A DNA stretch of 64,000 bases from Diphasiastrum complanatum. Taxonomy: Eukaryota > Streptophyta > Lycopodiopsida > Lycopodiales > Lycopodiaceae. Location: the NCBI GenBank assembly GCA_029204225.1, contig CM055095.1, forward strand, positions 66,489,940 to 66,553,939. Direction: 5' to 3'. Under the pieces are notes generated by a model. That model ran no database searches. It saw only the letters and a list, made by a program, of their open reading frames with translations, and was not told the origin of the DNA. The position numbers were made by a program, and so were the translations under genes. Below are positions 23,507-34,910 of this stretch, in pieces; position 1 is the stretch's first letter; the number at the start of each line of letters is the position of its first letter.

Positions 23507-24130
23507 CTATGGTAAAGCGTGTGTGTTCTTCCTTGGGATCTCGTCCCTCATTGTATCTTGAAAATTTGTTCATTAGAAATTCTTTATGCTAGAGATTCAT
23601 ATATGTATTTAATAACTGAGAAGGTACATGCACGTTCATAAGACGGCTAGCATGTCAGAAGGGTGTTAAGCAAATTAAGTAACCAGAAAGCTGGTCTCAT
23701 GCAACAAAAATAGCTTGCAGGTTTTTCTGCACTTTTATTGTTTTCAATTTCTTTTTGCTCTAAGGGTGTAGTTTAGACTGTATTTGGTGTAAGGCTTGTC
23801 TACGGCTTCGCTTTTGTTAAGATGCTGTGACACTGCCTAGTTCTGTGGCAAAACCAGAACGTTAGATGAATGGGGTTCTTTTTGGAACCCATGAAATTTG
23901 TTCCTTTCACTCAGTGAAATTGGAGCCATATTCTATTGTTGTCTTCTTAGCTGGTATGTTTGAAGCATGTTCAGTTTATGCTTAAATTTTTATAATGTAA
24001 ATTGAAATCTGTATTCATGCAATGGTTGTTCTTTCAGATTTTTTCGCCTATGCTATGCTCCAGTATTTATATTTTGAATTTTCTTTTTAAGATGCTTTGA
24101 GGGTTCCTAGTTTTACTGAACCTGAATTTT
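23507..24130 (+). other. 3' untranslated and downstream region of importin beta
   Basis: T-rich sequence without a domain-bearing frame follows the stop. It probably holds the 3' UTR; several A/T-rich stretches could serve for polyadenylation and none stands out. Confidence 0.4.
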
Positions 24131-24904
24131 GAATTGGAAAATATCGGGGGGCTGAAAATTCCCACCATACTAACTAAGCATTGTCATTTACAGACTTGTA
24201 TAGAGGTACAAGGGCATATTGAGGTACACCCCACAACCCCGAACTTGCCCAACCAAGCAAGCTACAGGATTTTTTGTTCTCGCTTGCCTCAGCAAGCTAC
24301 CCTTACATCCGACTTGTCAGCGAGCTTTGGGCTTCGCAGCAGGCTGAAGAAAAAGCCCCTTCTGGAGCTAGCTCACCTTACAGGGTGCCTACTTGCTTGC
24401 CTTTTATGCGAGCAAGCTGAAGGAATTAGCACGTCAACGCAAATTTCGAACAGGCTGAATACATTGCCGCTGCACGTGCACATAGGTTGATCAATTTGTG
24501 TACTGTGTTGCTTAATCTGCGTTCCCGAACTCTCGTTCCGGAATGTGAGTGTTTAGGACAGCGGAATGCTGTCCGGAACACATGTAAATTTTTTTTTACA
24601 TATATATCATACAAAGCATAAGCATGATTTCCCCCCTCTATAAACAGTATATTGATTAATTAATGTTTTTTAGCTGATAAAAACATAAAAAAAATTTGTT
24701 TTAAAGAAATTTTCAACTATAAAAACAATCAGAACAATACCACTTGTCAAAAATAGGGTCCCCCATAAAATTTCCTGTTTTTTGAAACCCATATTGCAAA
24801 AAAAAGAAAAAAGAAAGCGTTCGTGGACAGCGTTCCTGGAAAATTCACATTCCTGAATGCATTTTGGAACCCGTTCCGGAACAGTTACGAATGAAGCCAC
24901 AATT
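24131..24904. other. Unassigned spacer
   Basis: Contains repeated CAAGCT words (24250-24420) and a GTTCCGGAA motif at about 24534 and again near 24872. No coding signal was found. Confidence 0.35.
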
Positions 24905-25261
24905 GATCTAGAGCTAAGCTATGAAAGCATCACACAAGCAAGACTTAACCTTAGAAAGCATGAAAGAGAGAGATTAATGAGACTAAAGAGAGAGATCAAT
25001 ATCATCAATTGAATAAAAGACTACAATGCTGTCCTAAAGTAGGAGTTCACAAATAGAGGGAGGCAGAAGATTTGGAGGGAAAATAGTTTGCCCTCCGAAT
25101 CCCCCACTCCAAATCAATATGACCAAATCCTATAAATGTGACCAAATAGGGCCCAAGGCCAGTACATGAATAAAAGGACCCATAGGCCTGCTTATGCATA
25201 ATAAAGAATAAAAGAATGAACACGGCAAATGTAATGAGTCGAGTCCATAACTCTCCCCTAT
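24905..25261 (-). repeat. Putative 3' LTR and polypurine tract of a gypsy chromovirus
   Basis: On the sense strand the chromodomain frame is followed by about 200 bp and then AATAGGGGAGAG (25251-25261), a good polypurine tract. The LTR would run leftward from TTATGGACTCG. Its far end near 24905 is a guess, because no second copy is present. Confidence 0.4.
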
Positions 25262-25461
25262 TGAAAAACAAAGCCTTCCACCGGCTATCAAGCATAATGA
25301 CTATCTCAAAAATAATAATGTAAGTACGCTAAATACTGAAAAAGGATGAACTAATGGAAATATTGATGGAGAGGACATAAGTCGTCACAACAGATACCCC
25401 ACACGCAATATACTAATGTAAAGCAAGTACTAAGCAACATTTACAGTAATGTTCATGGTTA

Positions 25462-25775
25462 GCTGAATCATGAGGTAGAGGGAACATCTGCAACGATATC
25501 CGTGGTAGATGAAATAACCAAGGCCATGAGGGTTGGAGCCTGATCTGCCAATAATGGTGTATGATAATAAACATCAATAGGCTCCCATGTGGTCTCCTCA
25601 ATAGGACGACCATCCCACTGTATTAAAAATTGAACTTGCTGGCGGCGTCGACTATGCTGAAGGTGAACCTGGTGAATGGCAGTTGGTAAGAAAGGGAATA
25701 GCTCAGGATCGACATCGTGGGGACTAAGGGAACATCTCGGCCGCGTCGTTTGAAACCAAGCAATATGGAACAACC
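25462..25775 (-). pseudogene. Ty3/gypsy integrase C-terminus with chromodomain
   Basis: The sense strand reads PHDVDPELFPFLPTAIHQV, then QVQFLIQWDGRPIEETTWEP. This is the chromodomain-like end of chromovirus integrases, where the usual consensus is ..VLVKW.GLP..EATWE. The frame closes after DVPSTS with TGA. The upstream part (FHIAWF, then RRGRDVPLV in another frame) shows one frameshift. Chromodomains direct chromovirus integration toward marked chromatin. The catalytic integrase core is not recognisable upstream. Confidence 0.8.
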
Positions 25776-28639
25776 AGGAATGCCAAGTAACCAGAAGAAG
25801 ATCAAGCAGCAACCAGGAATGCCAAGGTATTCGTAATGCCCAAGATAGTAGAGGAGCAGCCCAAAAGATAGGGACATCATACCAAGGTGTCCAAAAAGCC
25901 CAAAAAGGTAGAACTGCATTAGCAGTGGGAAGCCAATAAGGAAACTGGAAAAGAGATGGACACTCATCGCGAATATCCGCAAAATGATCAATGAACCATG
26001 GCTGAATATGCTGTCCACCATCTTCAAGAAAAAAACCAGCAGCTTGCCACTTTAAACTCCCAAAAAATCCAGCAACACGACACTTTGAACCAATGTACTA
26101 ATTGACATGATTTTTTCCCTCCTCCATTAGTACAAAATGGTTTCAAAGAATGCTTGATTTCAGCCTTTTCCAAAACATTAACTTGAGATGCTTGCTCATA
26201 AAGTTCTTCAGTAATGCATCCATCATTTGCAAGAAATGGCTCAAGAGAAGAAGAATGTTCTACCATACTAACATTCCCATGCAAACTTGTACTTGAAGAA
26301 AGACAATGATCAAACTTTGCATGCCTTTGCTCTTCTATCTTCAAAGAGGATGAAGTAGAGAGGAGAAAGCATGATGATGAATCATTTATTCGGTATATCT
26401 GTGTTTCCCAAGCACTTTTAGAGGTCTTGCAAAATTTCAAATGACATAAGATAGATCTTGTTACCGATAAATTCTTGATCATCACGTCGGTGCCAAACTT
26501 CAGCTTGTAACTCCATTGGTGCCATCCAACATATCTTCGTCCGAACAAGTACAAATTGCTCGAAGATAAACTTTTTCAAACCCTAAATATGCCCTAAAAG
26601 ACACAAAAACCAGCAAGTATCAAATCTGAAAAATCAGCACCGGAATGTGTGGAAACCACACATTAGATGGATGTAGGAACTTGCCCTCCTACAAGCCTTG
26701 TGTGCTGAAAATTTCAGCTTGAAATTGCATTACAAACTCAAAAAACCAGCAAGCAAAGAATTAGGTTAGCCTCCAACAAAGCTTTTTCCGGAATCCTTCT
26801 TTCTTGTCAGAAAGTGCGAACAATACACACACGGATAGGGCTGTTGCAAACACCTTCCTTACAAATGGTAATATGCTGTCCAATTTTCAGCCTCGGAATG
26901 TGATCAAATCATCACAAAAAATTAGCGCCTTCTTCCACACCTGGAAACAAGCAAAAAAAAGCGGATCTTCACTTGGTAAAATCAGCAAGGGTGCTGATTT
27001 TTCAGCCAAATCAGAAGATAAAAATTGCTTGTAACAGTCTTGACAAAGAATAGCTAGAATGGAGAAATGTGCACCAGCATGGTCAAAAGCCCAAGGTATC
27101 CATATGGCCCATGAATGAGAAGTAGCAATGGCACATGGTACCCTCAAGGCCCATATCACGAGAAGAGCAACATGCGAAAAGCTCCAAAAGGTCCAAGAAA
27201 GCAATGCATCTTCTAAAAAGACATGATTCATGAAAACAGTAGCAACAAATCTAGAAATAGTAGAGGCCCCAACTAAAAAACTGTAGCCGAAATCCTCATC
27301 CAGAAAGATCTCATATGTACATACCAATCCATCATAGGATGCAGCAAAAACGGATGGAAAATCAGAGGACCCATCGGAATTGGTCGCAAGTATAATCCCA
27401 AAGTACACACGAGGCACACAAGTGGGAAATAGAAGAAATGCACTGGAACTAGGAACATGATCCGCAACAAGCATCAGAGCAATATCCACGTGTAGCTGGG
27501 AATGAATATCAAAGCACATATGAGCAACACTGAAGTATATGGCGGCAACATCTCTAAAAATTATCCAAGAGAGGAGAAGAAACTCTCTCAAGGTACTCTG
27601 ATGGTCCTGGAACACCAGAACAGAGTGACAACTCAGCATCGGAGACCAAGCGATATGGAGCAACCCGAAATGACTGGGAACCTAAAGATTATCCGGACAA
27701 ACAATAGCTGGAACGGAGGCAATGACCCAAGCCATCAGGATATGCCAAGCCTGAAATTGAGCAGCAATTAAGGAACAGATAGAGAGCCACACACATAATC
27801 ATAGAGATATCCGCACAATAGGCGATACCAACATCAATCAATAGGTCCAAATGAAAACCAAGCCATACATAATAATCAGGAATGCCATATATCCATAGAT
27901 GAAAATGAAGCAGTATGAGCAACAGGTCCAAATGAAATCCAAACGATACGTAATTACCAGGAATGCCAAATATCAAGAGGTAAAAAAGAATCAGTCGCAT
28001 GAAAAATCTCCAATGCATATAAAGCCCAAAATTGTATACCATCGACATCGACTGCAGCAAACCTATGTGTAGAAACACAAGGAGACTGAAGGATATTCGT
28101 ATACTCATCTAGAAAGATCCCAACATATAAATACCCTAGATAAGTAAATAGTGGCCATTTGGCAAATATCGTTGGATGGAAAATGCGTAACGATAAGGGC
28201 CATAGGTGCATGAATCATGTAATGAACCGTAGAAATATCATGAGGCAGATCACAAACCTCAAGCATAGATCCACAGAGTAAAGCGAAAGAAGATACAACC
28301 TGATCACCAATAACGAGGGAACCATCAACCGTGGACCCGTGAAGAACCCCAGAGAAATCATCAGGAACATCGGTCATAACGAACTCAAGGGATGGAGATA
28401 TAGACCAACGGAGAAGATACTGCACCAACCACCGAACCAGGAGGACTATCTGAGGTATGTGCAAAAGCAATACTAGAAACACCACCAAGGTATATGGCCT
28501 CAATATCAATGAAACCAAGAATGACCATTGAATACCATATCTGTGAATCAAGGCAAATAGGCGCAAGGCATGCAACAACGAATGGAAAGAAGAGCGACAC
28601 CTTGAGCCTTTGGCAGGCTACGCATAAATTGCTTCTTGA
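25776..28639 (-). other. Scrambled interior of the gypsy element
   Basis: The distance between the protease and chromodomain remnants (about 2.9 kb) equals a normal RT-RNase H-integrase segment, yet I find no RT, RNase H or integrase motif. The sequence repeats a loose motif, ACCAAGC.ATA..(A/G)CAACCAGGAATGCCA, at 25753-25787, 25806-25826, 27643-27683, 27854-27888 and 27935-27970. Long minus-strand frames (26887-27663, 28105-28578) are hydrophobic and lack domains. Either extreme decay or replacement by a non-coding segment would fit. Confidence 0.4.
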
Positions 28640-28815
28640 TAACCAACGGATAGTCACTCTGGGAATCAATACTAGCAAGTGAATGATGCTAACCAGCATG
28701 AGTAAAGGAAAGTGTCTACTGAGAGAGATCCACAACAACAGTACTAAGTGAAGAGAACCAGTCTGCACCAAAATAATGTCATAGCGCTCTAGAGGAATGA
28801 TGTAGAAATCTGCCT
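28640..28815 (-). pseudogene. Ty3/gypsy protease fragment
   Basis: The sense strand reads QADFYIIPLERYDIIL, then ADWFSSLSTVVVDLSQ after a one-base slip, and then a LPKAQG block. This is the conserved region after the retropepsin active site in plant gypsy elements, where ..FYV.PL...DIVLG..WL is usual. The active-site D-S/T-G itself is not included. It is broken by a frameshift and a TAG. Confidence 0.75.
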
Positions 28816-28831
28816 GACCAGAAGTAATCGA

Positions 28832-29316
28832 GTGGAAAAGGGACAAGTGTGGACCAACTTAGACAAACTCATAGGTGTTATCAGGAAAGAAAACCTATCA
28901 GAAGAAGATATGAGGACTTTGCAAAATCATTGCACCACATTTGTAAAATCTGTACATGATTGTTGGGAAAAAACAACGTTACTCATTACATGTGCTAATC
29001 TATATCATTATCTGGTACATATCTAATCAGGCTTATATTTTTTTCTACTGATGTAACTAATCAAATCTATTGTTTGCAGCACATCCTTTTTCATCATGCA
29101 ACTTATTTTGCAAAGGAATATGAGAGCTTAAGTATCTGGTTATCACAAGGCATGGAAAAATCTCATTGGCAAGCAAGGATAGCATTTCATAGAGCTACAA
29201 ATCATGGAGGACACAATTCAAAAAATAAATATTTAGCTCAACTTTTTAAGTGGTTTTATAGACGAGCACAATTTAGATATCAAGCTAAAAACTCGCCAAA
29301 TGTTACAATTTTTTGA
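28832..29316 (+). pseudogene. 3' part of a two-exon gene, possibly transposase-derived
   Basis: Two open exons fit a plant gene tail. Exon 1 (to 29014) reads VWTNLDKLIGVIRKENLSEE and ends LYHYL; exon 2 (29080-29316) starts HILFHHATYFAKEYESLSIW and continues LSQGMEKSHWQARIAFHRA, then NHGGHNSKNKYLAQ, ending at a TGA. The 65-bp intron 29015-29079 has GT, a good branch-like TAACTAAT and a TTTGCAG acceptor, and both exons are in phase 0. From memory the pattern YLH.L..H...F.....SL..WS.QGMEKSH resembles the C-terminal region of uncharacterised, probably transposase-derived proteins of animals and plants; I cannot name the family. No start or upstream exons are visible, since gypsy sequence abuts at 28815. 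The fragment could belong to a captured or truncated gene. Confidence 0.5.
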
Positions 29317-30104
29317 AAGGCATTCAAATTCATAACAAAAGAGAGATTCTTGACCTGAACTTAGACCAAACCAATACCTGAGAGCGGATGGGCGCGCACG
29401 AGTAAAAGCAGAATGTAGGTAGGTTGCTTTGGGCGCGCTGAATCAATATCGCATGGAAGTAGAAAATGATAAGAACTGTAAGCAAAAAAATTTAAGCGTT
29501 GTCCATCTATATATATAGTGCAAATATGAAATGATTGCATATGTGGTCTTTTGGAATTCCGAGGCTCAGATTACGCTGATGATTACTTCGAGATATTCAG
29601 AGGCTTGTCAATCAAATCCAATTAAATATACATCGGTCATCAAAATGATTAGTCGATATGGCTAATGATGACCACAATTAATTTCTACCAAAGTATGGTC
29701 ACATCTACAATTAGTTCTACAAATTTATGGTCACATCTACAATTCATTTCAAAAATTGACAAGGTTATGCTATAAATACAACCTTTTTTGACATCCAATC
29801 ATTATAATTTCAAAGAATTTCAAATGCCATTATTTCATCCAATAGTAAATCGACGTGCATTTACTGCATGTGTAAACCAGACGAGCTATTCTCGCGTGTT
29901 GAACTGATATTGGAATGTATATGAATGATCAAAGCTTGACTCGACAGTATAAAGAGTCTACCGAATCAAGCTTTGATCATGCATAATGTCGTCCAATAAT
30001 TTCGCGGACGTGCGCAGTCCAAGGGAAAAATCACTTTCTTCTCCCAGGTGCGCTGATCCGATATCTGAGCCGCACTAATTGGTGGGCACACTTCGCTAGT
30101 GTGT

Positions 30105-30106
<2 letters not shown>
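29317..30106. other. Spacer with short repeats and an inverted repeat
   Basis: At 29668-29758 a unit containing TATGGTCACATCTACAATT occurs twice with a partial third copy. At 29925-29943 and 29962-29980 lie 19-bp arms of an inverted repeat (core GATCAAAGCTTGA) with one mismatch and an 18-bp spacer. No gene seen. Confidence 0.6.

Positions 30107-30157
<51 letters not shown>
30107..30157. repeat. (AC)n microsatellite
   Basis: An uninterrupted AC dinucleotide run of about 51 bp. The minus-strand frame through it is an artefact. Confidence 0.95.
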
Positions 30158-30158
<1 letters not shown>

Positions 30159-30195
30159 GCACGCACACGCTCACACACGTCTATTATATCTCTTG

Positions 30196-30512
30196 AAAAA
30201 TTTAGAGACTTGGCATGTAAATGCCTTTGCTGAATGATGCTCATTTTGCCACATTTCATATCGGTGCCATATGATAAGAAGATGACTTTGCTCTCTTGCC
30301 TTGTTCTCCAACTATCTTTTAGGTAATTGATTCCCCATCGTAGACAAGAAGGCTAAGTTTGTTCACCAATCACATTGCTAAGAGAGAATCTATGCAACTC
30401 CGTTATGTTATATGATGACCATCATGTTGAACAACTATTGAAAGGGTGACTTGAAGTCGTACATTATGTGTTGAAGTGAAACATGGAAAAAATTGTCAAA
30501 TAAATGAAAAAC

Positions 30513-30587
<75 letters not shown>

Positions 30588-30700
30588 TATTGTTTAAGTA
30601 AGAAAATGACTTGTTGCCACACCCAAAAAATTTCCATTTTGTCAAGTTTGTGTTATGAATGCATGGCATGTCGTCACTTTGTCCTTTGCCATTTTCATGC
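30196..30700 (+). repeat. Dispersed repeat R1, copy 1, carrying (GA)n
   Basis: Shares most of its length with 30759-31230 (blocks such as GACTTGGCATGTAAATGCC and GATGACCATCATGTTGAAC). A (GA)n tract at 30514-30583 lies at the same internal position in both. A third, reverse-oriented partial copy is at 62390-62590. Confidence 0.85.
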
Positions 30701-30758
30701 GAAAAACGGGGGGAAGGGGAGGGGGGCAAGTAAATATAGCTTGGTTACATCTATTGAG

Positions 30759-31016
30759 AAATTTACAGACTTGGCATGTAAATGCCTTTGCTTAATGATG
30801 CTCCTTCTGCCGCATTTTCTACCGGTGCCATATGATAAGGTGACATTGCTCTCTTGCCTTGTTCTTCAACTATCATATAGGTGATTGATTCCCCAGAAGG
30901 CTAAGTTTGTTCTCCAATGAAATTGCTAAGAGAAAATTTATGCAACTCCATTATATGATGACCATCATGTTGAACAACTAATGAAAGGGTAAGGGAGATT
31001 TGAAATCATACCATGT

Positions 31017-31110
<94 letters not shown>

Positions 31111-31230
31111 TAAGAAAAGGGCCATTGTAATAAAATGACTTGTTGTTTATCCATCACACCCCAAAATTTTCCATTTTTGTCAAGTTTGTGTTGTAAAGGC
31201 ATGGAGTGTATTGACTTTGGCATTTGCTAT
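30759..31230 (+). repeat. Dispersed repeat R1, copy 2, carrying (GA)n
   Basis: Direct duplicate of 30196-30700 at a period of about 560 bp, diverged by many substitutions and small indels. Its (GA)n tract (31021-31106) is longer than that of copy 1. The flanking CAAGTTTGTGTT block is shared too. Confidence 0.85.
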
Positions 31231-32289
31231 TTGCGCTCCTCTAGTTCTACGATTATTGCAAGCTTGATAGAAAGTTGAAACAAGAGTTATAAATAAAAAT
31301 ATGTGCAAAGAATGCAAGAAAGAATTCTATACAAATCAATTAGCTCAAGAACTAGAGCGACATACATCATGGAGTGGCATCTGTTTGTTTGTACACACTC
31401 ATCAACTACCAAGGTAGCAATTAGTGACATGGTAGACTATTTTGGCATGCAAGGCCGCGGATGGAAGTGTAGATGCGCTTGCATCATGTTTTTGTGGAGG
31501 CTTATAGTCGAGACTCGAGACTCGAGACCCTTTATCTCTACTATTACTTTCCTTCTCGCCCTTCCAAGTCTTCTTACTGGTGCATCTCTCCTTTCTCTAT
31601 GCCCATCTGTCCTTTCTCTAATCTCTCCCGACCCCATCTATACTTTGTGAGATCCTTTCTCTATACTCTATTCTTTTGATTCTATATACTTTCTATGCTA
31701 TTTCCCTATCATTTAAGTGGGGTGCAACAAAATGCCACCTCTATGTGATGTGCACAGCCTAGACGCTTGCAAGCCTTATCTCATAGCCATTCACACTTCA
31801 TATGAGAGTAAACATAATGATCAGTGTTGGGGAAAGCCGGCATAGTACATGAATGCATGAATGGAATCCACATATTTCTTCTAAGAGCAATTTTATATAA
31901 ACTTAGGGAATTTGACTTTAAAAAAAGTGACAATTTTTTTAAAATGCAATAAATTTTATGTTTGTCATTTTGCTATGGAATAAATTTGTGTATAGTAAAG
32001 TAAGCAGATCCTTTTTAAAAAAATTAAAATTTCAAAAACAGACAACTTCAAGAAAATGGAAAAAAAATGGAGCTACCTTGTCTTTTTAAGACTTTTGCAG
32101 CATTGATGCTGCTGCCTGCATCATGCTTTGACATGCAGATGCATCTCAAGCTTGCAGAGTCCAGACTGCAGTGCTCAACCCATTTGTGCCGCAGTCTTGT
32201 CCTGACATCGGCCCGTGAGAATCGGGAGATTCTGGATATATTATATCGTTTCCTGAGATCCAGAATCCTGATTCCTCCTTTATTGATTT
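31231..32289. other. Unassigned spacer
   Basis: AT-rich in the second half. The frames at 31303-31650 + and 31437-31637 - have no recognisable domain. Confidence 0.35.
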
Positions 32290-33850
32290 CTTCAATGAAT
32301 GAATGATGCCTTCAGCAGCTGAGCTTCAGGAATCAGGAATCAGCACTGCTCCATAAGTGTGACAGTAGCTGCACTTCGACTGTCTGGCTTGGAATTTGGC
32401 AGTAGTAGGCGGCGTATTACTTAACCCGTTCGGAATTATGCCTAGTTGCGTGTAGTTGCGTGTAGTTGCGTGCATGTGTGGGTCCTCATGCAGCGACATT
32501 ACTTGCCTGACATATTGCTCTCGGAGAACATTTCATAGGCTATTTCTATAGCAAGACGCAGTTTGGAATCAGAACAGAATGGCATGATCGGGTGAATGCT
32601 CGCATAAATTGTTGTTAAGTATTTGATTTGGTTTTGTGCAGGAAGCTATTGCTCTGGGAAGGTCGGAACGATCGTGAATGTATAGAAATTCGAAGCAGCA
32701 GTAAGTGATACCTTTTCAATCTTAATAGTCAAAAGGAAGGCCAAATCATCGTAACTTTGTAAAAGTCTTATTTCATGGGGTTGATCTCCAATGTTATGGT
32801 AGCTTCGTAAGAGCGTTATCTGATGGGTTTCGTGCTCTGTTGGTGTTTGATATATACGCATTGGAGTAAACTAAACTGACAGATTGATTTTCTTCTATTT
32901 CTTACGTCTCTTAATATTATACATACTATAGTGCCATCTGTAATATTTACAGTAACTGATACCAAATACTCCATGGAACGTGCAAGTAGCCTGCCATCAC
33001 TATGTCTTCTTTTATTGCTACACCTCCACTAGCTGAATCTGCATCCAGCTCATGTGGAACAGATTTAAGTTGCAGGGACAAAACTTATGCTCTCCACCTC
33101 AAACTAGTTGCCATAGCTCATGTTATATTGATGGCATCTCTTCTTGGCGTTGTTCTTCCTCTTGTGACGAGAAATGATGTTTGAAGGCATGGCGTTAGGA
33201 GGGTGCATTGCCCGGGTAATACATCCTCCCTTTCTCTCTCCCACTTCATTTCATTTTGTTTTCAGAGACACGCAGAAAACATATTCTCTGTGACTTGTCA
33301 TATGCGTTATATCTTACTCACCTTTCTGTCATTGTGAGCTAACCAGAACCTTTACATGCATGCTGCGTGCTGTCTTGTGTCCTTATAAGCTGGCTTCAGA
33401 AATCTTTCGGCTGCTGTGATGGCCTTCTTTTTCTGCATCACTACTCCAGGTGGAATCGCCATTGGAATTGCCATCTCATCAGTATACAATGAAAACAGCC
33501 CAAAAGCTTTACTAATAGAGGGAATTTTTGATTCCATGTCAGCTGGAATCAGAGTCTACATGTCTCTGGTGGATCTCATAGCCCAAGATTCTCTATCAGA
33601 AGATCTGGCCAAGCAACCTGTGCGTCAAGTCTGGGCATACCTGGCTCTCTTATGCGGAGCTGGAGCTATGTCCTTGATTGCCATATGGGCATGACACCTG
33701 CCAGCAATCAATCACATTCTGGCAGACACAATCGACCCAGTTCGACTCGATCAGTATTCGATAGCTTAACAAAATGGAGGAGAAAACATTGAGTTGGACT
33801 TGTATTATTATTAGTGGTGGTGGTTAATGGATTTGCCTCACAGGATTACT
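32290..33850 (+). pseudogene. ZIP metal-transporter pseudogene, inverted copy of 59184-60536
   Basis: A + strand copy of the intact ZIP gene with its upstream and downstream flanks. Exon 1 starts at the ATG at 33002 (MSSFIATPPLAESASSSC) and matches through LVTRN. There a deletion joins it to the end of exon 2 (FEGMALGG region), removing about 140 codons with both metal-binding helices of the variable-loop side and intron 1. The join shifts the frame and gives a TGA at 33181. Intron 2 is retained (from about 33215), but its acceptor reads TATAA|GCTGG where the intact gene has TGCAG|GCTGG, so the AG is lost. Exon 3 runs from 33389 to the TGA at 33692-33694 and is open (FFFCITTPGGIAIGIAISS). Upstream homology to the intact gene begins near 32290 and downstream homology reaches about 33850. 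A retained intron argues for DNA duplication, not retrocopying. Confidence 0.9.
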
Positions 33851-34484
33851 TGTTGTTGTGGAAGAGCATGAAATAATGGATCTATATTCTTGGTTCCCCA
33901 AGGAAGGAATTATAGTGTTTTTCCTTCAAAACCATTGAATAATGAATGTATCTCTATTCCTCAAGAAATTATGCCATAAATCCGTGTTTGCCAGAATGAG
34001 AATGCGTGAATCTTTTGTGTTTTTGGTGTGTGTGTGTGTGTGTGTGTTTTTTTGGATCTTGGAGGCAATGCCCACTTTGGCCGCAACTTAATTACAACCA
34101 CATTTTTTTTAATTTAAAAATTAATTTAGCCCCAACATTCTTGCCCAGGATTGTGTGACTAACATTTGTTCTTTTAACCCATAAGTTTTCTACAATGCAT
34201 ACAAATGCCACATATATATTCAAACTAAACTATATTTCTTAAAAGGTGCATGTGCCCTCATGCGGATTTGTGCTTGCATGTGCCCTAAAATCTTGCTTGC
34301 TTGGGATGCGGATGGCTCGTGCTTGCAAGATACTGGTGCTTGGGACAGATTTTTCTTCGGCTTTTGGGTATGGCCCAAGCAAAAATGGCACATGGCACGT
34401 TACCAATGGGTCATGGCCAAACCCACCAAAAATGCCGCATGGTACCTTACCAATGGGTCAGGGCCAAACCCACCAAACTTGTGA
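33851..34484. other. Spacer with (TG)n and short direct repeats
   Basis: A short GT run lies at about 34026-34048. The sequence ACCAATGGGTCA with CCAAACCCACCAAA repeats twice at about 34400-34480. No coding signal. Confidence 0.45.
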
Positions 34485-34757
34485 CCTAATGACAATAGGA
34501 CAAGTAATTACTATATCCCTATCCTATATAGGCTAACAACCCTCATGCCAAACCCACCAAGCGTGACCTAATGACAATAGGACAAGCCATTACTATATCC
34601 CTATCCTATATAGGCGAACACCCCCTCACCCCCTCATGCTTTGATTATTGAAAGATGGGAAAACTCATCAATGTACAAATAGATAAAAGCAGATACTCAT
34701 GCTTTGATTATTGAAGGATAGAAAAACTCATCAATGTACAAATAAATGAAAGCAAAG
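34485..34757. repeat. Two adjacent tandem duplications
   Basis: A unit of about 78 bp with GTGACCTAATGACAATAGGA and CCCTATCCTATATAGGC repeats twice (34485-34615). It is followed by a 62-63-bp unit with CATGCTTTGATTATTGAA and CTCATCAATGTACAAATA, also twice (34637-34757). Confidence 0.8.
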
Positions 34758-34910
34758 ATAATGCCCATTGGCAAAGAGCAATTAAGCTAAAGAGCTTTGT
34801 AAAACATAAAATATTAAACTAATTACTCAAAATATTAAGTCACTAACTAGAATAGTTGTAGTAATAGGTAATGCATGAAGCTTCAAACTCGCCACTCCTG
34901 CAAATTGAGC

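Noticed and set aside
26887-27663. 258-codon minus-strand frame rich in hydrophobic residues
   Set aside because: No domain or plausible topology. It lies in the scrambled gypsy interior and shares the short recurring phrase of that region, so chance openness is likelier than a membrane protein.
30107-30259. 97-codon minus-strand frame with Cys-Val repeats
   Set aside because: Cys-Val comes from the (AC)n microsatellite.
31303-31650. 115-codon frame next to the R1 repeat
   Set aside because: No recognisable domain, and the opposite strand is equally open.
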